This document shows positions 1-12,620 of a stretch of DNA of 64,000 nucleotides, piece after piece. Position numbers and translations under genes: made by a program. This stretch comes from Lutjanus erythropterus (taxonomy: Eukaryota; Chordata; Actinopteri; Lutjaniformes; Lutjanidae). How positions within the stretch are numbered: the stretch's first letter is position 1; every line of letters begins with the position of its first letter. Location of the stretch: NCBI GenBank assembly GCA_020091685.1, contig CM034610.1, positions 26,882,094 through 26,946,093 of the forward strand. The letters are read 5' to 3'. The notes beneath the pieces are model-generated. The model was not told where the DNA came from. It ran no database searches and worked only from the letters and a program-made list of their open reading frames with translations.

Positions 1-120
1 ACAATATAAGACATTTGAAGACGTCATCTTGGACATTTTATGAACCAAACTACCAATCAGTTAAGTGAGAAAATAACCGATTAATCAATGATGAAAATGA
101 TGAGATATAGTTAATATTTT
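1..120 (-). repeat. interspersed repeat, family A (partial)
   Basis: Contains GACATTTGAAGACGTCATCTT, the reverse complement of the core also seen at 12055-12075 and 63002-63025 (GATGTCCTCAAATGTCTTG). The flanking stretch is rich in ATTAAT. It is a widespread fish repeat and is cut by the window edge. Confidence 0.6.
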
Positions 121-2344
121 GGTCATAGAAGACAGATGTTGCCTCTCCATGAAGCCTCTTAAATCAACGGGCAGAGATTTGGTGCATGTGAGTTGGAAAT
201 GCTGGCTGGCTGACAGATCAGGCTTTCAGTAGGGTGATTAGAGAGATAAGTTTCTTGAAAGAGGAGTTTGATATCAATACATCAACAGATGATTGTCACT
301 CATCCAAACCCATGTCATGGAAAGATGCTTACCATCGCACTGATGTAATTCGTGTCACTGACAGTAGTTTCAGAAGGACCTCGGAAGGGTTTGGAAAATT
401 TTCAGGACTTTTCCCGCTTTTTGGACGGCATCCCTGGCGCGAGCCACTGCTGACATGTGTACGATGCCCTGATGGTCTAGCGGTTTGGGACGCTGACCCT
501 GTAAGTGAAATATCCCTGGCCTGAGCCTGACCAGGGATCTTTGTTGCTTGTGACCTGACTGGCCCTCCAGCCCACAATCCTCATTTTCTGTCATCTCTCT
601 GCAACATTTTTATACCTTTAATACAACTCAAATTTAAAAAAAAGTTGTGTTAAACATAAGTAGAAGCAGTGAAATGCAAGTGATTCCCGAGTGACGCTCC
701 CCCAGCAACATCTTTTAAACATCATCAAAATTTGTTTTTCTTTTCGACATAGACGAGTCTAGCACCTGGCAAATCTAACAACAGGAAATGGGAAAAGAGA
801 CATTTTACTGAGGTTCTGCAGGATACCAAGCTTGCTCAATTTTTATTGGACTATGTACCAAAAAGAGGTGGGACTTTGGCAGGTGACTTGCAGACTTCTC
901 CTGTAGTGCTTATTGCTTTTAGACATGTAAACATCATAGGTTTTGTCACACAAAGAGATAAGTTGCATTTATTTTTCTTCTCAAACGCTGTGTGAACTTA
1001 CTTTACTTTCCACTTCGTATGATTGCATCTGTAGTAAACTTGAGCATCTGCTCAATGGGTTACACTTAAATTACACTCATATACACCATATTAACACGTA
1101 CTGTATACTGTATACTGACAGTCATCTGCTGCTTATCAACACTACTTTCAGGCTATGGATTCTTGTGAGCTGAATATGTGTGAGTAAATAATTGCCTGCT
1201 GCTGTGAGGTCTGTACTTGCTGCTGATTATCAGGTGGATTGTTTGGTTTAGATGTGTCCATATTACTTGTATCCGTAAGCCCACACACAGCAGATTTCAC
1301 AGTTCTGTATTTAATGTGGTTTGTCCTAATCTGATGATCTTTAGTGTTTGCTTGTGGGGAGAGACAACATCTCAGCCTAGAAACCAAACACGATTCTGTA
1401 CTTCACCTAAATAAACTGACTCTACTTGCACTGGCTGACTGAAATGACCTGCTGCTCAGGCATGTGAGAAGGCAACATGGTAGAAACGCCACCAATGTTG
1501 TCGCCGCTGTCAAAATTTCAGTTTCAGACTTGAGTTTTTTCATGTGGAACATGGATGCTCACTAATGAGTCAGATGGCGAGATCTGATGTGACATTTTGA
1601 AGTGACATTTTAAACTTCAGAGAACATTATGCGCCTGGTGTTACATCTCGGCCCTCCACCGCCACCGCCGCCTGCAAGTGCCCTTGAGCAAAGCGGGTGA
1701 ATCCCAGCCTGCTGTGGGGTTTATGAGGGATTATCTGTTTGGATTTCAGCAGGAATTCATAAAACAAAAAGGTTTCTCCTGGTGAAGTTTATCCTAAAGA
1801 AGACAGCTGCTGTATATCTAAATCATCCACTGTAATTTGCTTTGTATCTCACTAGAGATACATTTGACCCACAGAGTTTCCGCTCTATGTTTCTAATTTG
1901 GTCTCATACTACACTATGATGCTCATATGAACATGCTGGGTGTGAAAACTGTCACATCCCTTCAGATTTTTGTCCTTTTCATAACTTGTGTCAATGTCTA
2001 GTGCATTTTATTGGTGATGTGATTAGTGAATAAGACAACAGATGAAAGCAAATGAAAAATCTGACATTTTTGGATATTTCTTTGTTAATTTATCAACTTT
2101 ATAGAACTGCTTATAGCCATGCTAGCGGTGTGGCTGCAGGGATATAGCAATGTCATTTGGTCCGCCACCCTGTTTGAGACAGAAGAGAAGTCTCGGATTG
2201 TTGTGATATGGAGGGAAGAGGTTGAAACCCCCTGACTTTGGTGATGCCCTGACTTCTCCTTTAGAATAACTTTGATTCCAAATTTTAGCATGCTAACAGG
2301 CTAAATTAAGATGATGGACATGGTAAACATCATACCTGCATGTA
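121..2344. other. AT-rich sequence without recognised genes
   Basis: No exon, RNA gene or strong repeat was recognised. Short open frames lack family resemblance. One TGACAGATCAG motif lies at 211-221. Confidence 0.5.
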
Positions 2345-2480
2345 CAGGCTTGGGGAGTACCGGATTACATGAAATGGGATCATGTAATTAGGATACTAAA
2401 AAAGAAGTATTAACTGTATTCAGTTACAGTTATAAAAAAATAAGACACGATCAGGTTACAATTACATTTAGTAAAAACAG
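2345..2480 (+). repeat. interspersed repeat, family B
   Basis: TTGGGGAGTACCGGATTACAT followed by a GGGATCATGTAAT block. It resembles the copy at 14952-15065 with about 80 percent identity by eye. Confidence 0.5.
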
Positions 2481-2520
2481 GGATTATTAGCATGACATAT
2501 AACATATAACAATAGAGGAG

Positions 2521-2834
2521 CAGACCAACTACTAACATTAGCCACACAGACCAAATGCTAACTTTAGCTACACAGACCAAATGCTAACATTAGTTACACA
2601 GACCAACTGCTAACATTAACTACACAGACCAACCGCTGACATTAGCTACACAGGCTCAATGCTAACAGTGGCCACACAGACCAAATGCTAACTTTAGTTA
2701 CATAAACAAACTGCCAAAGTTATCTACACAGATCAACTGCTAACATTAGCTACACAGACCAAATACTGACATTAGCCACACAGATCAAATGCTACCATTA
2801 GCTACACAGACTAGCTGCCAACATTAGCTGCACT
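2521..2834 (+). repeat. 26-bp minisatellite
   Basis: About 12 head-to-tail copies of a 26-bp unit of the form ACACAGACCAAATGCTAACA followed by TTAGCT. Point differences occur between copies, but the period stays close to 26 across the array. There are no unique spacers between units, so it is not CRISPR-like. Confidence 0.95.
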
Positions 2835-3224
2835 GACACCTACTATTTGTGGTTCTAATGGTAGAGGCAATCTAAAATTAATGGAAAGTAATCAAGTTAC
2901 ATTATTTTGATATTGTGATACTTGGATTAAGTTACTGACAGCGTTTGTAAACCAGTAATTGTATTGGAACACATTTTTAAAATAACCCTCCCAGCCCTGT
3001 CAACGTATATCAACATGTCCCTTATAAAAGTGATATCATTAATATGTCGCTTTAGTCTTTTTAAACATTGCACTGTAGCTTGTGTGTGTGTGACTGTGTG
3101 TTCTTGTGTGTAAGAAGATGTTTTATGTGGCCATGGGTATTTTTATGAATTTGTGTGTGTGTGTTCATGTGTGTATTTTTATGAATCGGTGCTTGTGTGA
3201 GTGCGTGCACGCCTGTGTGAGTGG
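2835..3224. repeat. TG-rich low-complexity stretch
   Basis: AT-rich sequence followed by interrupted TGTG tracts at about 3080-3215. No gene was seen. Confidence 0.6.
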
Positions 3225-3520
3225 TGGACGGTCTGTCAGCTCAGGTTAGCCTGACGCTGAGTGGCCACACCTCAGGGGTGTGCAGGCCTGCGAGGCGGGC
3301 TCTCTCTCATCAGCAGCATTAGGCCGCTGTGTGTGATGGCTGCTGACCCCCGGCGGAGCGCTGGCCGTGACGGTCAGCCGGTGTTGGGCACCAATAACGC
3401 CAGGTTCTGGGCTCACTTCCTGCCAGGAGCGGCCCTCACTCTCCTGCTGTCAAATAGTAAGTGGCGATGGCAAAGATGGCACTTTGGGTAATTTGTGCTC
3501 GGCCTCATCAAGGACACCCT
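3225..3520. promoter_or_regulatory. candidate conserved noncoding island 1
   Basis: An abrupt GC-rich island of about 300 bp in AT-rich surroundings, with no repeat signature and no convincing coding frame. Composition is the only evidence. It could also be a decayed exon or a noncoding transcript exon; a CAAATA|GTAAGT donor-like site is present at about 3452-3462. Confidence 0.3.
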
Positions 3521-6500
3521 GTTAAAATGCCCCGTGTCTCTGAGTCATAGGCCATGAGGAGATGGATGAGAGGGAGGGATTGTCGGGAAAGTAGTTATAA
3601 CAAAACTTTCTACACTTTCTAGAGAGAGTTAAAGGGTAATTCTGCTTCATTAGAACGTGGATCTAATATTTGTAGTTTTAGCTATTGACTCAGTTATTAC
3701 TTGGCGGTCAAAGGTCAAGTTCACCATGGCATCGTGACCAGCAATCCACTTGGACTCAAGGATGAACGGATTACAGGAATAACACGCTCATCCAGACGCT
3801 GTTTGCTACTATCACCTATAGTCAGACACTTCCACCTCAAAACCAGTTGCTGCTTGTTTACAGTGAGGAGACATGGGTGTCCAAATGGGGACATAGTTAT
3901 CACACAGCTAAAACACCTGTGACAGCACCCTTTTACCAACACTGGTAAAAACAAAGCTACGTTAAATTGTTAAAACATCATACTGCTAGGAAAGTAAGAA
4001 GTTAGACTTTACTTCAACAGCATTATATTGGCTGAAAACATTACACGATCATTTATATTCGTAGTCAAAGTGAAATTTTAAGAGAATGTTAGCAAAACGG
4101 TGTCCGGTTATGGACACAATTATGCTATATTTTTGTGGTCAAAGGTCACTCTGACCTCTCCAAATACATTTTTTGACCATAACTCAATATTTAATGTGCT
4201 AAATATTACAAAATTACACACAAATATCTAATGGGATAAAATGTTAAAAGGTCAAAGTTCAACTCCACAGATGTTGTTGTGAGGAACTACTTTCTTTCTG
4301 CAGTAGAATCTGCTCGACATATTTTATTTTCTAGTAGAAAAAAGTAGTTCCTACATGACACCGCTCACAACAAGGTCGGTGGATTATACTGGGGAGAAGG
4401 CAGACATCTCTCTTTTCTCTCTAATTTCTTGTCATGATATAATCATATATTATATATTTTTTAAAATAAAAATCATTGTAGACGGTGTGGATCAAATACA
4501 GATCTCTAATCTGTGAACGGAGACATTTGGCTCCCTGTTGTGTGATGGTCAACAGCGGCAGCAGGTGCACCACAGGGAAGAACAACAGGGAGGCAGGGCC
4601 ACCACCAGGAAGTGACCCCTGCCACAAACAACAATGAAAAAGCCAGGGTTTTGGAGCCTTGAAAATATGAAGTGACAAAGGGTGCCCTTTGTGTGGGAAT
4701 TGACATGGTACAAGGCTGACACTGTGCACCCTCTAGGGGTTGATCTTCCAGTCAGGATCAAATGCCAAAACTAGGTCAGTGGGAAGAGAGAAAGAGAGAG
4801 AAAAGGGAGGAGGAGGGGGGTTCTTAATATTTAGAGAAAACTGTAGCGGTTTATTTCAGTGTTCAACACTGTCAGCAAAATCTTCTGCACACTCAGTCAA
4901 ATAAACCATTATCATCCACTCATCTACCACTTCTGCTGAAGTCAAAGCTGATGGTTTTATCAGACATCAGTAGCCAGTGAACAATGACAGACTTGTGGTT
5001 TTATTGTCAGTGTTGGTTTGGTCCATACTAATGAGAAGTCACCTGTGGTTGCTACCGCAGATCCTCCTCACGCTCACAGACAAAGAGCGACTAATGGTGG
5101 CAAAGGTAGCATGTAGCCTTAGCAAAGCATAGGATGTTTTATCATTTAGAAAATGCCTTGATTCTAATTGTATTCTAATGTAGATGCTTCTTGTTCCAAA
5201 ATATTCAACTACTGGAAATATTTTCCACTTTCTATCTAAAGTTGTTGGACAGCTGACAGAAGCGGATCCTTTGCTTGCATATTCGATGATTTGGGAGTTG
5301 GATTTCCTCTTAAAACCTCCAAAAACGTGGCTTGAAATAGTAAAAATGCATATATGATATCAAGTTTATAGTTTGTATGATATTAAGTTTAAGATCTGGA
5401 TGAAAATAAACATTCAAAACTATTAGAAAACTTGGTCTAAATGGCAAAAATTACCTGTTTTTGTTCTGTTTTGTTCTTTACAGCCACCAGACTCCATGGA
5501 CAAAAACAGTCATTTTACCTCGCAGGACATGGGAGTTGTAGGAGACAAACCAAACACTGGGTCTGTAGAGGACCTTTCACATTCTTTTTGAGTCTTGCAG
5601 CCACCGTAGTTTCTCCTGCACACTTACGAGAGAGGCTGCTTAGATGCTGCTAAATCCTACACACCGGTCCTTTAAGATGAGAAAATATGTTTCGCAGAAA
5701 AACATGTTTATTTTTCTCAAAGTAAGTTGTCATTTCAGTACTGAAACTTGGGTATCGTAGCAACACTAGTATCAAAAAATGATACTCAGCTGTAGCCTGT
5801 ACAATGACGTATGAAAACTAGACCTGAAACAGTTAGGCGAGATGATTTAAAGCAGCAGTCAGTCAACCATAATATTTATTGCCAGTGTTTCTGATAATCA
5901 GTGTATCATTGGCTCCAGCTTCTCTAATATGAGGATGTTCTGTTTTCCTGTGTTTTAAATAACTGTGTATCAAATATTTTTGGATTTCTGAGATCACCTT
6001 GGTGTCTAAAATAGATCCAGTTGTTGTAAAGGGGATTTTCCTAATCAAAAAAACAAGACAAAATAAAAACAAAAAGCGTCTTTCAAAGGCAGCCTTTCCC
6101 GTTTTACGGTTGTGACTCAAACAGGCCTGTTTTTATTGGGTCGTGCTGTCTGGCATGCAATAGAATAAAATAGAGTTTTACAACTGTTGGCTTCCCTAAA
6201 GCAGTTCAAAATGCAGTAGTACCCAGTATAAATAAAATAAACAGTATAAATTCTCTCTAAATTCATCACAAATTTTCAGAACTTCGTTTCCCAGAGCCTC
6301 CTCAGCACTATGTGCATCGCAAGTTGCAAGGTTCACCTTTAGAGGGGCGGCCTGAACCACTCGTAAGTTGTCCCTTCATGATGCGCTCTGTTCATCCTGT
6401 CACAGTTTTAGCTTCATTAGGCCAACGTTATGCTTTTCAAATGGACAGTCGCAGTATCATTTACATCTTAAGAAAATTACATCATTAGTTTAAACTTAAC

Positions 6501-6764
6501 TTCATGAAAATTAATTATGAAAACAACGTTTCTGTGCAGAACACTTCATGGGCATGTTGTTATTTAATCTGTCTATTCTTATCATGATTGTAGCCTAATA
6601 AAATATAGAATCTCTCTCTAACACTAATCCAATTTGTGAAAAATTGTGGAATTTTATTCTATTTACTTTTTGTTATGGAGCTAACTGAGGATATGTTTTT
6701 CTGACTGGTTAGTCTATAGTAGCCTGAACCCCAGGCTGACCCTGAGTGCTGAACACTGCGCACA

Positions 6765-6765
<1 letters not shown>
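3521..6765. other. gene-free stretch with repeat fragments
   Basis: Contains GGTCAAAGGTCA-type repeat sequence near 3705-4260, and a MITE fragment at 4280-4400 (AGTAGTTCCTACATGACACC, CTCACAACAAGGTC) related to the elements at 27628 and 62473. At 5440-5660 there is a fragment related to the hairpin element at 34.7-34.97 kb (TTTTACCTCGCAGGACATGG). No exon was recognised. Confidence 0.5.

Positions 6766-6824
<59 letters not shown>
6766..6824. repeat. (CA)n microsatellite
   Basis: 59 bp of uninterrupted CA. Confidence 0.98.
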
Positions 6825-6829
<5 letters not shown>

Positions 6830-7564
6830 TAAACGTGGATATGCTGCTACAGGTGCCTATTGTGTGACAACAGCAAACATCTATTAGACCTTTTGTTTGT
6901 ATGAGAACAAAATTATTCACCCATTTAGATATATAATTTATCCTGACCTTTCAAGAAGTCTCAGATTGTGTCATATGTTTAAGTTCTTACTCTGTTTTAT
7001 ATTTTGTAGGCTATATGCTAAGTATTACCACTATCACAAGTTCTCATCTGGCTCTTAAATGATTAAGCAGATGATCTTTAGTAGTCACAGCTTCCTTTGC
7101 TGTAATATTAGACTAAAATACTAATTTTAGTATTTTTTATTTTAGTACTAATTTTAGACTTATTCCATCGTGTCAGCAGCTCTGGCGTAACTTTGCAGTA
7201 CTTTGTGTTGGATTTCTGCATCGGTTTGCTTCACTGATGGGAGATTGTAGCAAGGTGAAGCATCGTTCCTTTAAAAAATGCCACCCTTAAATAAGGGTTG
7301 CTGTATGTGAGTGATAATTTGTGCTAACAAGGTGGTATACCAACTTGTTTCTTCCTCCCTCCAATCACCTCCTGCCTACCAGCCATGACTTGCCTGTAAA
7401 GTTCTCATCTGGGAGCGCGGGGTTGAGCCACGTTGCGAGATGAACAACAGCGATAAAACCAGCAACCGGGCTGATCTGCCCCTCCAGAGGAGCAGGGGGT
7501 GGGGGGGTCTGATTGGTCCAAGCACACACCGGCGAGCGACCCTCCCTCTGGCCCTTGTTTGTCA
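6825..7564. other. unique AT-rich sequence, nothing recognised
   Basis: No repeat or exon signature was found. It becomes GC-richer after 7360, leading into the island at 7565. Confidence 0.4.
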
Positions 7565-7715
7565 CGAGCTGACCCTTCCATTTAATTAATTAAAATTAGC
7601 ATCTGTCCCCTTGGCATTGACTTGTTACGTCAGATAGAATCAGCTTTTGTATCAGCGGGCCCCCGGGGCTGCCGGCCCTAACGAGGCCCAAGATCCTAAT
7701 TAGACGATGTAAGAG
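7565..7715. promoter_or_regulatory. candidate conserved noncoding island 2
   Basis: Homeodomain-type cores (TTAATTAATTAAAATTAGC, CCTAATTAGACG) flank a GC-rich block with GTTACGTCAG (CRE/ATF-like) and CGGGCCCCCGGGGCTGCCGG. There is no repeat signature and no usable reading frame. The mixture is typical of vertebrate enhancers, but conservation could not be tested. Confidence 0.35.
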
Positions 7716-7727
7716 GGAGGTGAGCGA

Positions 7728-7756
7728 GGGGGTGGGGTGGGGGGGGGTAAGAGGGG
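7728..7756 (+). other. G-quadruplex-type G tract
   Basis: Four runs of at least four G separated by 1-5 bases (GGGGG-T-GGGG-T-G9-TAAGA-GGGG). It lies right next to candidate island 2. Confidence 0.6.
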
Positions 7757-10338
7757 AGCTGGACAAGGAGGAGAGGAGAGAGGGGTGGTCTGAGCAGGGG
7801 GCAGAGAGGTCCTGCTGGGCTGAGTTGGCCCTGGGGGAAGTGGGGTATTTATACACCCACCACCTAAACATGATGGAGGGAGGAGGAGGAGGAGGAGGAG
7901 AGCAGCCCTGAATCTTCCTCTCTGTCTGTGTTTATCTCCCCGTCTTTGTCCGGTGTGTCTCTCTCTGTCTCTTGTCTTCTGTCTGCCTCCTCTCACCCCG
8001 ACAATTTGCATATAATTTTTAGGGCAACAGTAAAGACGGAAAAACAAAACAAAAATTCTTGTTAAATATTTGATTTTGAATTTTCTTTCTATGCAAGATT
8101 ATGCAACTTTTGACAGAAGACTTAACAAAGTTTAAATATTATGAATCTCACATACGTTCAAAGCCAACTTTTGGCAGACTGTGATCTTTTCTGTGAGATA
8201 CCCAGCCCGACAGTAGAGAAACCTAAAATTGTTGCTAAATTTAAGTTTATGACTCTTGCTGTTGATGCACGCACACTCGATAGATGTTTGACCCACTGTG
8301 TCTGTAGCTGCTGCTTGTTCTTTGGAGTACTGCCCGCCTCTGTTGTTGTAAAACCACAACTGTATCACAGTTCGCTCCTCCTGGTGTCATATCCTGATCT
8401 CCCTTGCTATCTGAGGTCGGTGGAGACAGATGCTGGTGTTTGGGTGGCTGTTGGTGACGAGGACCAGCCAACGTGAGCAGACAGGATGTGGGCAGCGACT
8501 TGTCCCAGATAGACGTGTGTCAGTAAAACAGTGGGTGACATGGGAGGACGTCCATGTGGTTGGAGATGTTAAAGCTTTCTGAATGTCTCAGAAGAAGGTG
8601 GTGTGTGTGCGTGCGAGAGTGAGACAGAGAGAAAGTGAGAGCAAGACAGAGAGTGAGACTGAAATGTATCTGTTTTAATCCACAGGAAGCCTTTGGTGAT
8701 GCACACACACACATGCACACGTATAAATAATGTATCAGCATACAAATTTAGGTTCCCACAATTCACCAGGATGATTAGTTGTGTGAAACTGCACACAGCA
8801 CAGAATGAGAGGAAGAAATAAAGAAATATACTTGTGCACCTGACCTGCACCTGTGCACACTGTGCGCACTGGCAAGTGATGCGTAAATCACGCATCACAG
8901 ACAGCCCCTGTCCAGATTGTTAGACTGACTGACAGATGTCAAGAGAGATTTCTATTTTCACATTTATTTCTCAATGAAACGGTCCAAGCCTCAGGCACTT
9001 AAGGAAGAAAACTGAGAAAGAGGAGCAGGAAAAGAGCCCAATTTGTTGTTTGTGTGTTGTTTGCTAGATAATGATGCTACAGAAGCTGCGTTACCTGACC
9101 AATATCAGTGACATTTTTTGATTTACACCTGCCCTGAAGGCCTGTGTACTGATTATTTAGTTGTTACTGAGCATGATGTTCAGTCAACTGACTTTTTAAC
9201 ACAATAACCACTGGAAAAATGCCCTGTAATTCTTTTAAATTTCATCTTTAGTATCTGTGTCTTTTTAGGTTCATCTTTTATTTCATGCTTAAATTCTTAA
9301 ATCCGAGAAACATTTTACAAAAGGCTGATTTACACCATGAATTCTTTGATCCGATGTCTGGTCAGAGAGTATTAACTGTCATGTTGTGCACAAATTCTGC
9401 ACATGCTTTTGTGTTTGCATCTGCTGATATGTCTGTTCACACGTACTGCAGGTGCATGTGTGTGTTTGTGTGTGTGTTGAGTGATGATGGGGTCAGTCAG
9501 TCATCACCCAGTTTGTGAGTGAGAGGACTGGGACCACATGCCCCTCTTTTATCTGTGTCAGATCGAGGTGGCCTCTCCAAATCATGTCCCTGTCACACGC
9601 CAGCAGCACTGAACTGTAATACATGTCCACTTTATGTCCACTTTTTCTTTCTTTTTCTACAAGTAACACCTAATTTTTTTCAGTATGTTATTTTATTTAG
9701 TAACACATTGTCCTTTAGTTAATTGGTTGGTTTATCAGTTTATTAATGAGGCTGTTGTTTGAAACAGTTTAGCAAAATTTAAAGGGGACTGATAATGTTT
9801 TCTAATTTATAATGAATTTAGTTTAACTAAACTTGTTAGCATGGTGGCCCAGGCAGGTGAGGAAGCAGCTGCAGTCGTCTTCTTCTTCTTCTTCTTCTGT
9901 TGTTACAGAACAAAACACAAGCTTACTAGCATTTTGCTATGGATTGATGTAGTTTAGCTAGCTAGTTAGGGTTTTGCAAAAATTACCTAAGTAAAGATGT
10001 GACAATTTGTATAAATATATATACTCTTTTACTTTTACAAGTCCTCCAACAACATATTTTAACTAACTTTAATTTTTTTTTTTAACATAGATGAGTCTAA
10101 CACGTTATATCAAAGGACAGGAAACAGGAAAGGAGAAAGTTGACTGAAGTTCCAAAAGGGGCGGGACATAAGAAGAGTCAATTACACAAAAATTACAATA
10201 TAAACGTATATTCCATAGTTGAGGTGTTCTATGACAGATTTTAAATTTGAATACAGTTGATGTCAATGGGGGAAAAAAACAGACAGCATGTGAGTCCAAG
10301 TGCAGGAAAGTGTTGAGAGCTGGCTGTTGTTCAATGAC

Positions 10339-10342
<4 letters not shown>
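7757..10342. other. gene-free stretch; purine-rich start, CA/TG patches
   Basis: A GGA/GAG-rich region runs to about 7900. TG- and GAGA-rich patches lie at 8598-8660, and a (CTT)n run at about 9880-9897. No exon was recognised. Confidence 0.5.

Positions 10343-10395
<53 letters not shown>
10343..10395. repeat. (TG)n microsatellite
   Basis: 53 bp of uninterrupted TG. Confidence 0.98.
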
Positions 10396-10397
<2 letters not shown>

Positions 10398-10444
10398 AGT
10401 GTAGCTGTGAGGAACTCCTTCAGCTAGTCCGCGTGTTTGTCAGC

Positions 10445-10780
10445 TGGCGAGCATTCTCAATATAAGCACTCTAATTGCTCAGAAAATTACAGCTAACGAT
10501 GATTGCACTTGACACGGGCTGACATTACGGTGACACCACAACGCCTCGTGCGCCCCAGCACACCCCACCCCCCACCCACACCCATCCTCACCTCCCCCTC
10601 CCCTCCTCCACCTCCCTGCGCGACACCCTCCTCGGGATGTTGTGCCAGCCCCCATTGACCGGAGCCTTGCCCCCGGTGACCGCCGCGTGCCCTCTGCTTG
10701 TTGAAGCTGTCCAAAGCAGAGATGTCCCAAAGTTCAATCTGCTTTGGCATCGCTTTCTGCCACCCCTCATCTGTCAGCCA
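10445..10780. promoter_or_regulatory. candidate conserved noncoding island 3
   Basis: Starts with GCACTCTAATTGCTCAG and ACGATGATTGCACTTGACAC, then GC-rich sequence with a C-rich run at 10563-10583 (quadruplex-capable on the minus strand), then CCCAAAGTTCAATCTGCTTTG. It looks unique and noncoding. The regulatory role is inferred from composition only. Confidence 0.35.
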
Positions 10781-11019
10781 AACTGTTTGCGAACCATAAT
10801 GTGTGCCTTTGTGTGTGATCCGCCCTTCATAGGTACATGTGTGTGTTTGTGCACGGTCCTTTTAAAAAGGCTTTTGAGCTTGTAAATATGAGTGTTCTCT
10901 TTTGTGGTTATGTTTGCATAATAGTCTCAATCATGGTGACGCCAGCAGTTCGGGTAGCTTAAGGCTTCACACAACAGACAAATGGATTGTGTGTTAAAAA
11001 AAAATGTAATTCAATACTA
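10781..11019. other. unique sequence, nothing recognised
   Basis: TG-rich with short AT runs. No exon or repeat was recognised. Confidence 0.4.
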
Positions 11020-11600
11020 ATATTATTTGAAGTGGGGCTGTATAAGGCATTTATTCAGAGTGTTTTTCTTTCAGATGGCAGTTAGCATGCTCCGGTTTGG
11101 AGAAGCAGAGAGGTGTACCACAGACGCTAAACGATGGATCAGCAGCAAAACATATTTTAACAACCTAAAAAAAGGCCCACATTAAAAAAAATCTAAATCA
11201 GTTAAAGTGTACACTATATTTGGAGTATTTTCACTGCTTTACTTTGCCATCAGACAGCCCTTTGATGGTAACTGCCATTATACAAGCTAAATCTGACTTG
11301 ACCAGACCGAAATCACTAATTTTACCTTGCAGAACACAGGAATTACTTATGAACTTCTGCCTTGATTGGTTAGTTTGTTTGTGTTATTGTGTGACTTTGG
11401 TGTTTTAAAAGGTTACCTCAGATTCACCAAAGACACACCATAACACAAACAAACTAAAAATTGAAGGCAGCAGTAGCTCAGCAACTCTTGTATACTGAGA
11501 GGTGAATTTACTGTTTTTGCCAGTGGAGTTTGGTTGGTTTGGAGAGAAAGTGCTTTCACGTAACAGCTTTTTCACGTTTGAATAGACTGACTGGAAGGTA
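11020..11600 (+). mobile_element. remnant of a hairpin-containing nonautonomous element
   Basis: Begins with ATTTGAAGTGGGGCTGTAT, like the left end of the element at 34325. The centre folds back: TTAGTTTGTTTGTGTTATTG with GTGACTTTGGTG (about 11360-11402) pairs with CACCAAAGACACACCATAAC and the bases after it (about 11425-11465). The flanking AGAACACAGG and TTTGGTTGGTTTGGAGAG blocks match the copy at 34.7-34.97 kb. No coding capacity. Confidence 0.6.
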
Positions 11601-11949
11601 AAGCAGTGAAAAGCTAAATATAGCATGCACATACACTGATATTGATTTTGTTTTCTTTTTTTTTAGTTTAGCGAGGCTTTCTTTCAGGTGCCTAAAACAC
11701 ATTTTGCTGTCCACGACACTTGTACAAGCAGCTTAAATACATATTATATTTTGGTAAATTCGTTGTTCTTACATGTTCTCATGTGAAATGTATGTAAAGT
11801 TCATATAAATACTGCAATCTAAATTTCTCTTTTTCTCTTTCTAAAATTTTTGCAGGTTTAGTGTGCAGGTGCAAAAAGTTTTAAACAAGGTTTGGATTAC
11901 CTGCTGTGATGCTGTAATTAATATTCAATAAGCCTTTGTTGAAGTTTGT

Positions 11950-12175
11950 CTTGTTAAGTGCAACTAATGATTATTTTCATAGTCAATTAATTGATTGGCT
12001 ATTTTTTCAATTAAAATGGTGAAAGATGTTGATCAGTGTTTCCCAGAGCCAAACATGATGTCCTCAGATGTCTTGTTTTGTCCACTGCCCCAAAATATTC
12101 AGTTTACTGTCAGAGAGGAGTAAAGAAGCCAGAAAATATTCACATTTAAGATGCTGGAATCAGAGAATTGAGACG
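11950..12175 (+). repeat. interspersed repeat, family A
   Basis: Shares TGTCTTGTTTTGTCCAC, then ATTCAGTTTACTGTCAGAGA and the following AGTAAAGAAGCCAGAAAAT, with the copy at 62927-63160. It is diverged and has no coding capacity. Confidence 0.65.
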
Positions 12176-12284
12176 GTGTAAATGCATGTGGGCGCATGTG
12201 AATGTGAGTAAATTCCTGCATGTGCATGTGCATGAACGTGTCCATATACCCGGGCCGCTGCAGGCCGGGATGTGTCACTTCTTT

Positions 12285-12620
12285 GTCTTGTCAGTGTTAA
12301 TGTGAGCATGGCCAGCCAGGCGTGGAGCTGTGACAGATCAGCAGACAAACCCCTGTGACCCCACCCACTTCCATCTCCTCTCACCCTGTTTCCTCCCTTA
12401 GACCCCCTCACCCACCCCCTCCAACCTCAGTCGCCTCCCTGCCTTCAGCGTAGGGATTAAATATCCTTTACTGTCCAGGCATCACCTCTGGCATATGGAA
12501 TTTTAATTTAATTTCAGGTCAGAACCCGTCCGTCGCTGGTGCTCGGGCTACGATGCATCACAGCGCCGGAGGATGCCCAGTGGGCACCAGCGGGGTGGCA
12601 GAGAGGATCAGTGGTGATAG
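12285..12620. promoter_or_regulatory. candidate conserved noncoding island 4
   Basis: TGACAGATCAG at 12331-12341, a C-rich tract at 12360-12425, then TTAAATATCCTTTACTGTCC, TTTTAATTTAATTTCAGG and a GC-rich end. It is not repeat-like or coding. MEIS/TGIF (TGACAG) and AT-rich homeodomain cores are visible, but function is inferred. Confidence 0.35.

Noticed and set aside
2521-2834. CRISPR-like array
   Set aside because: Repeats are contiguous 26-bp units with no unique spacers, in vertebrate DNA.
7596-8047. Overlapping proline- and serine-rich open frames on the minus strand
   Set aside because: Products of a polypurine/polypyrimidine tract without splice-site or family support.
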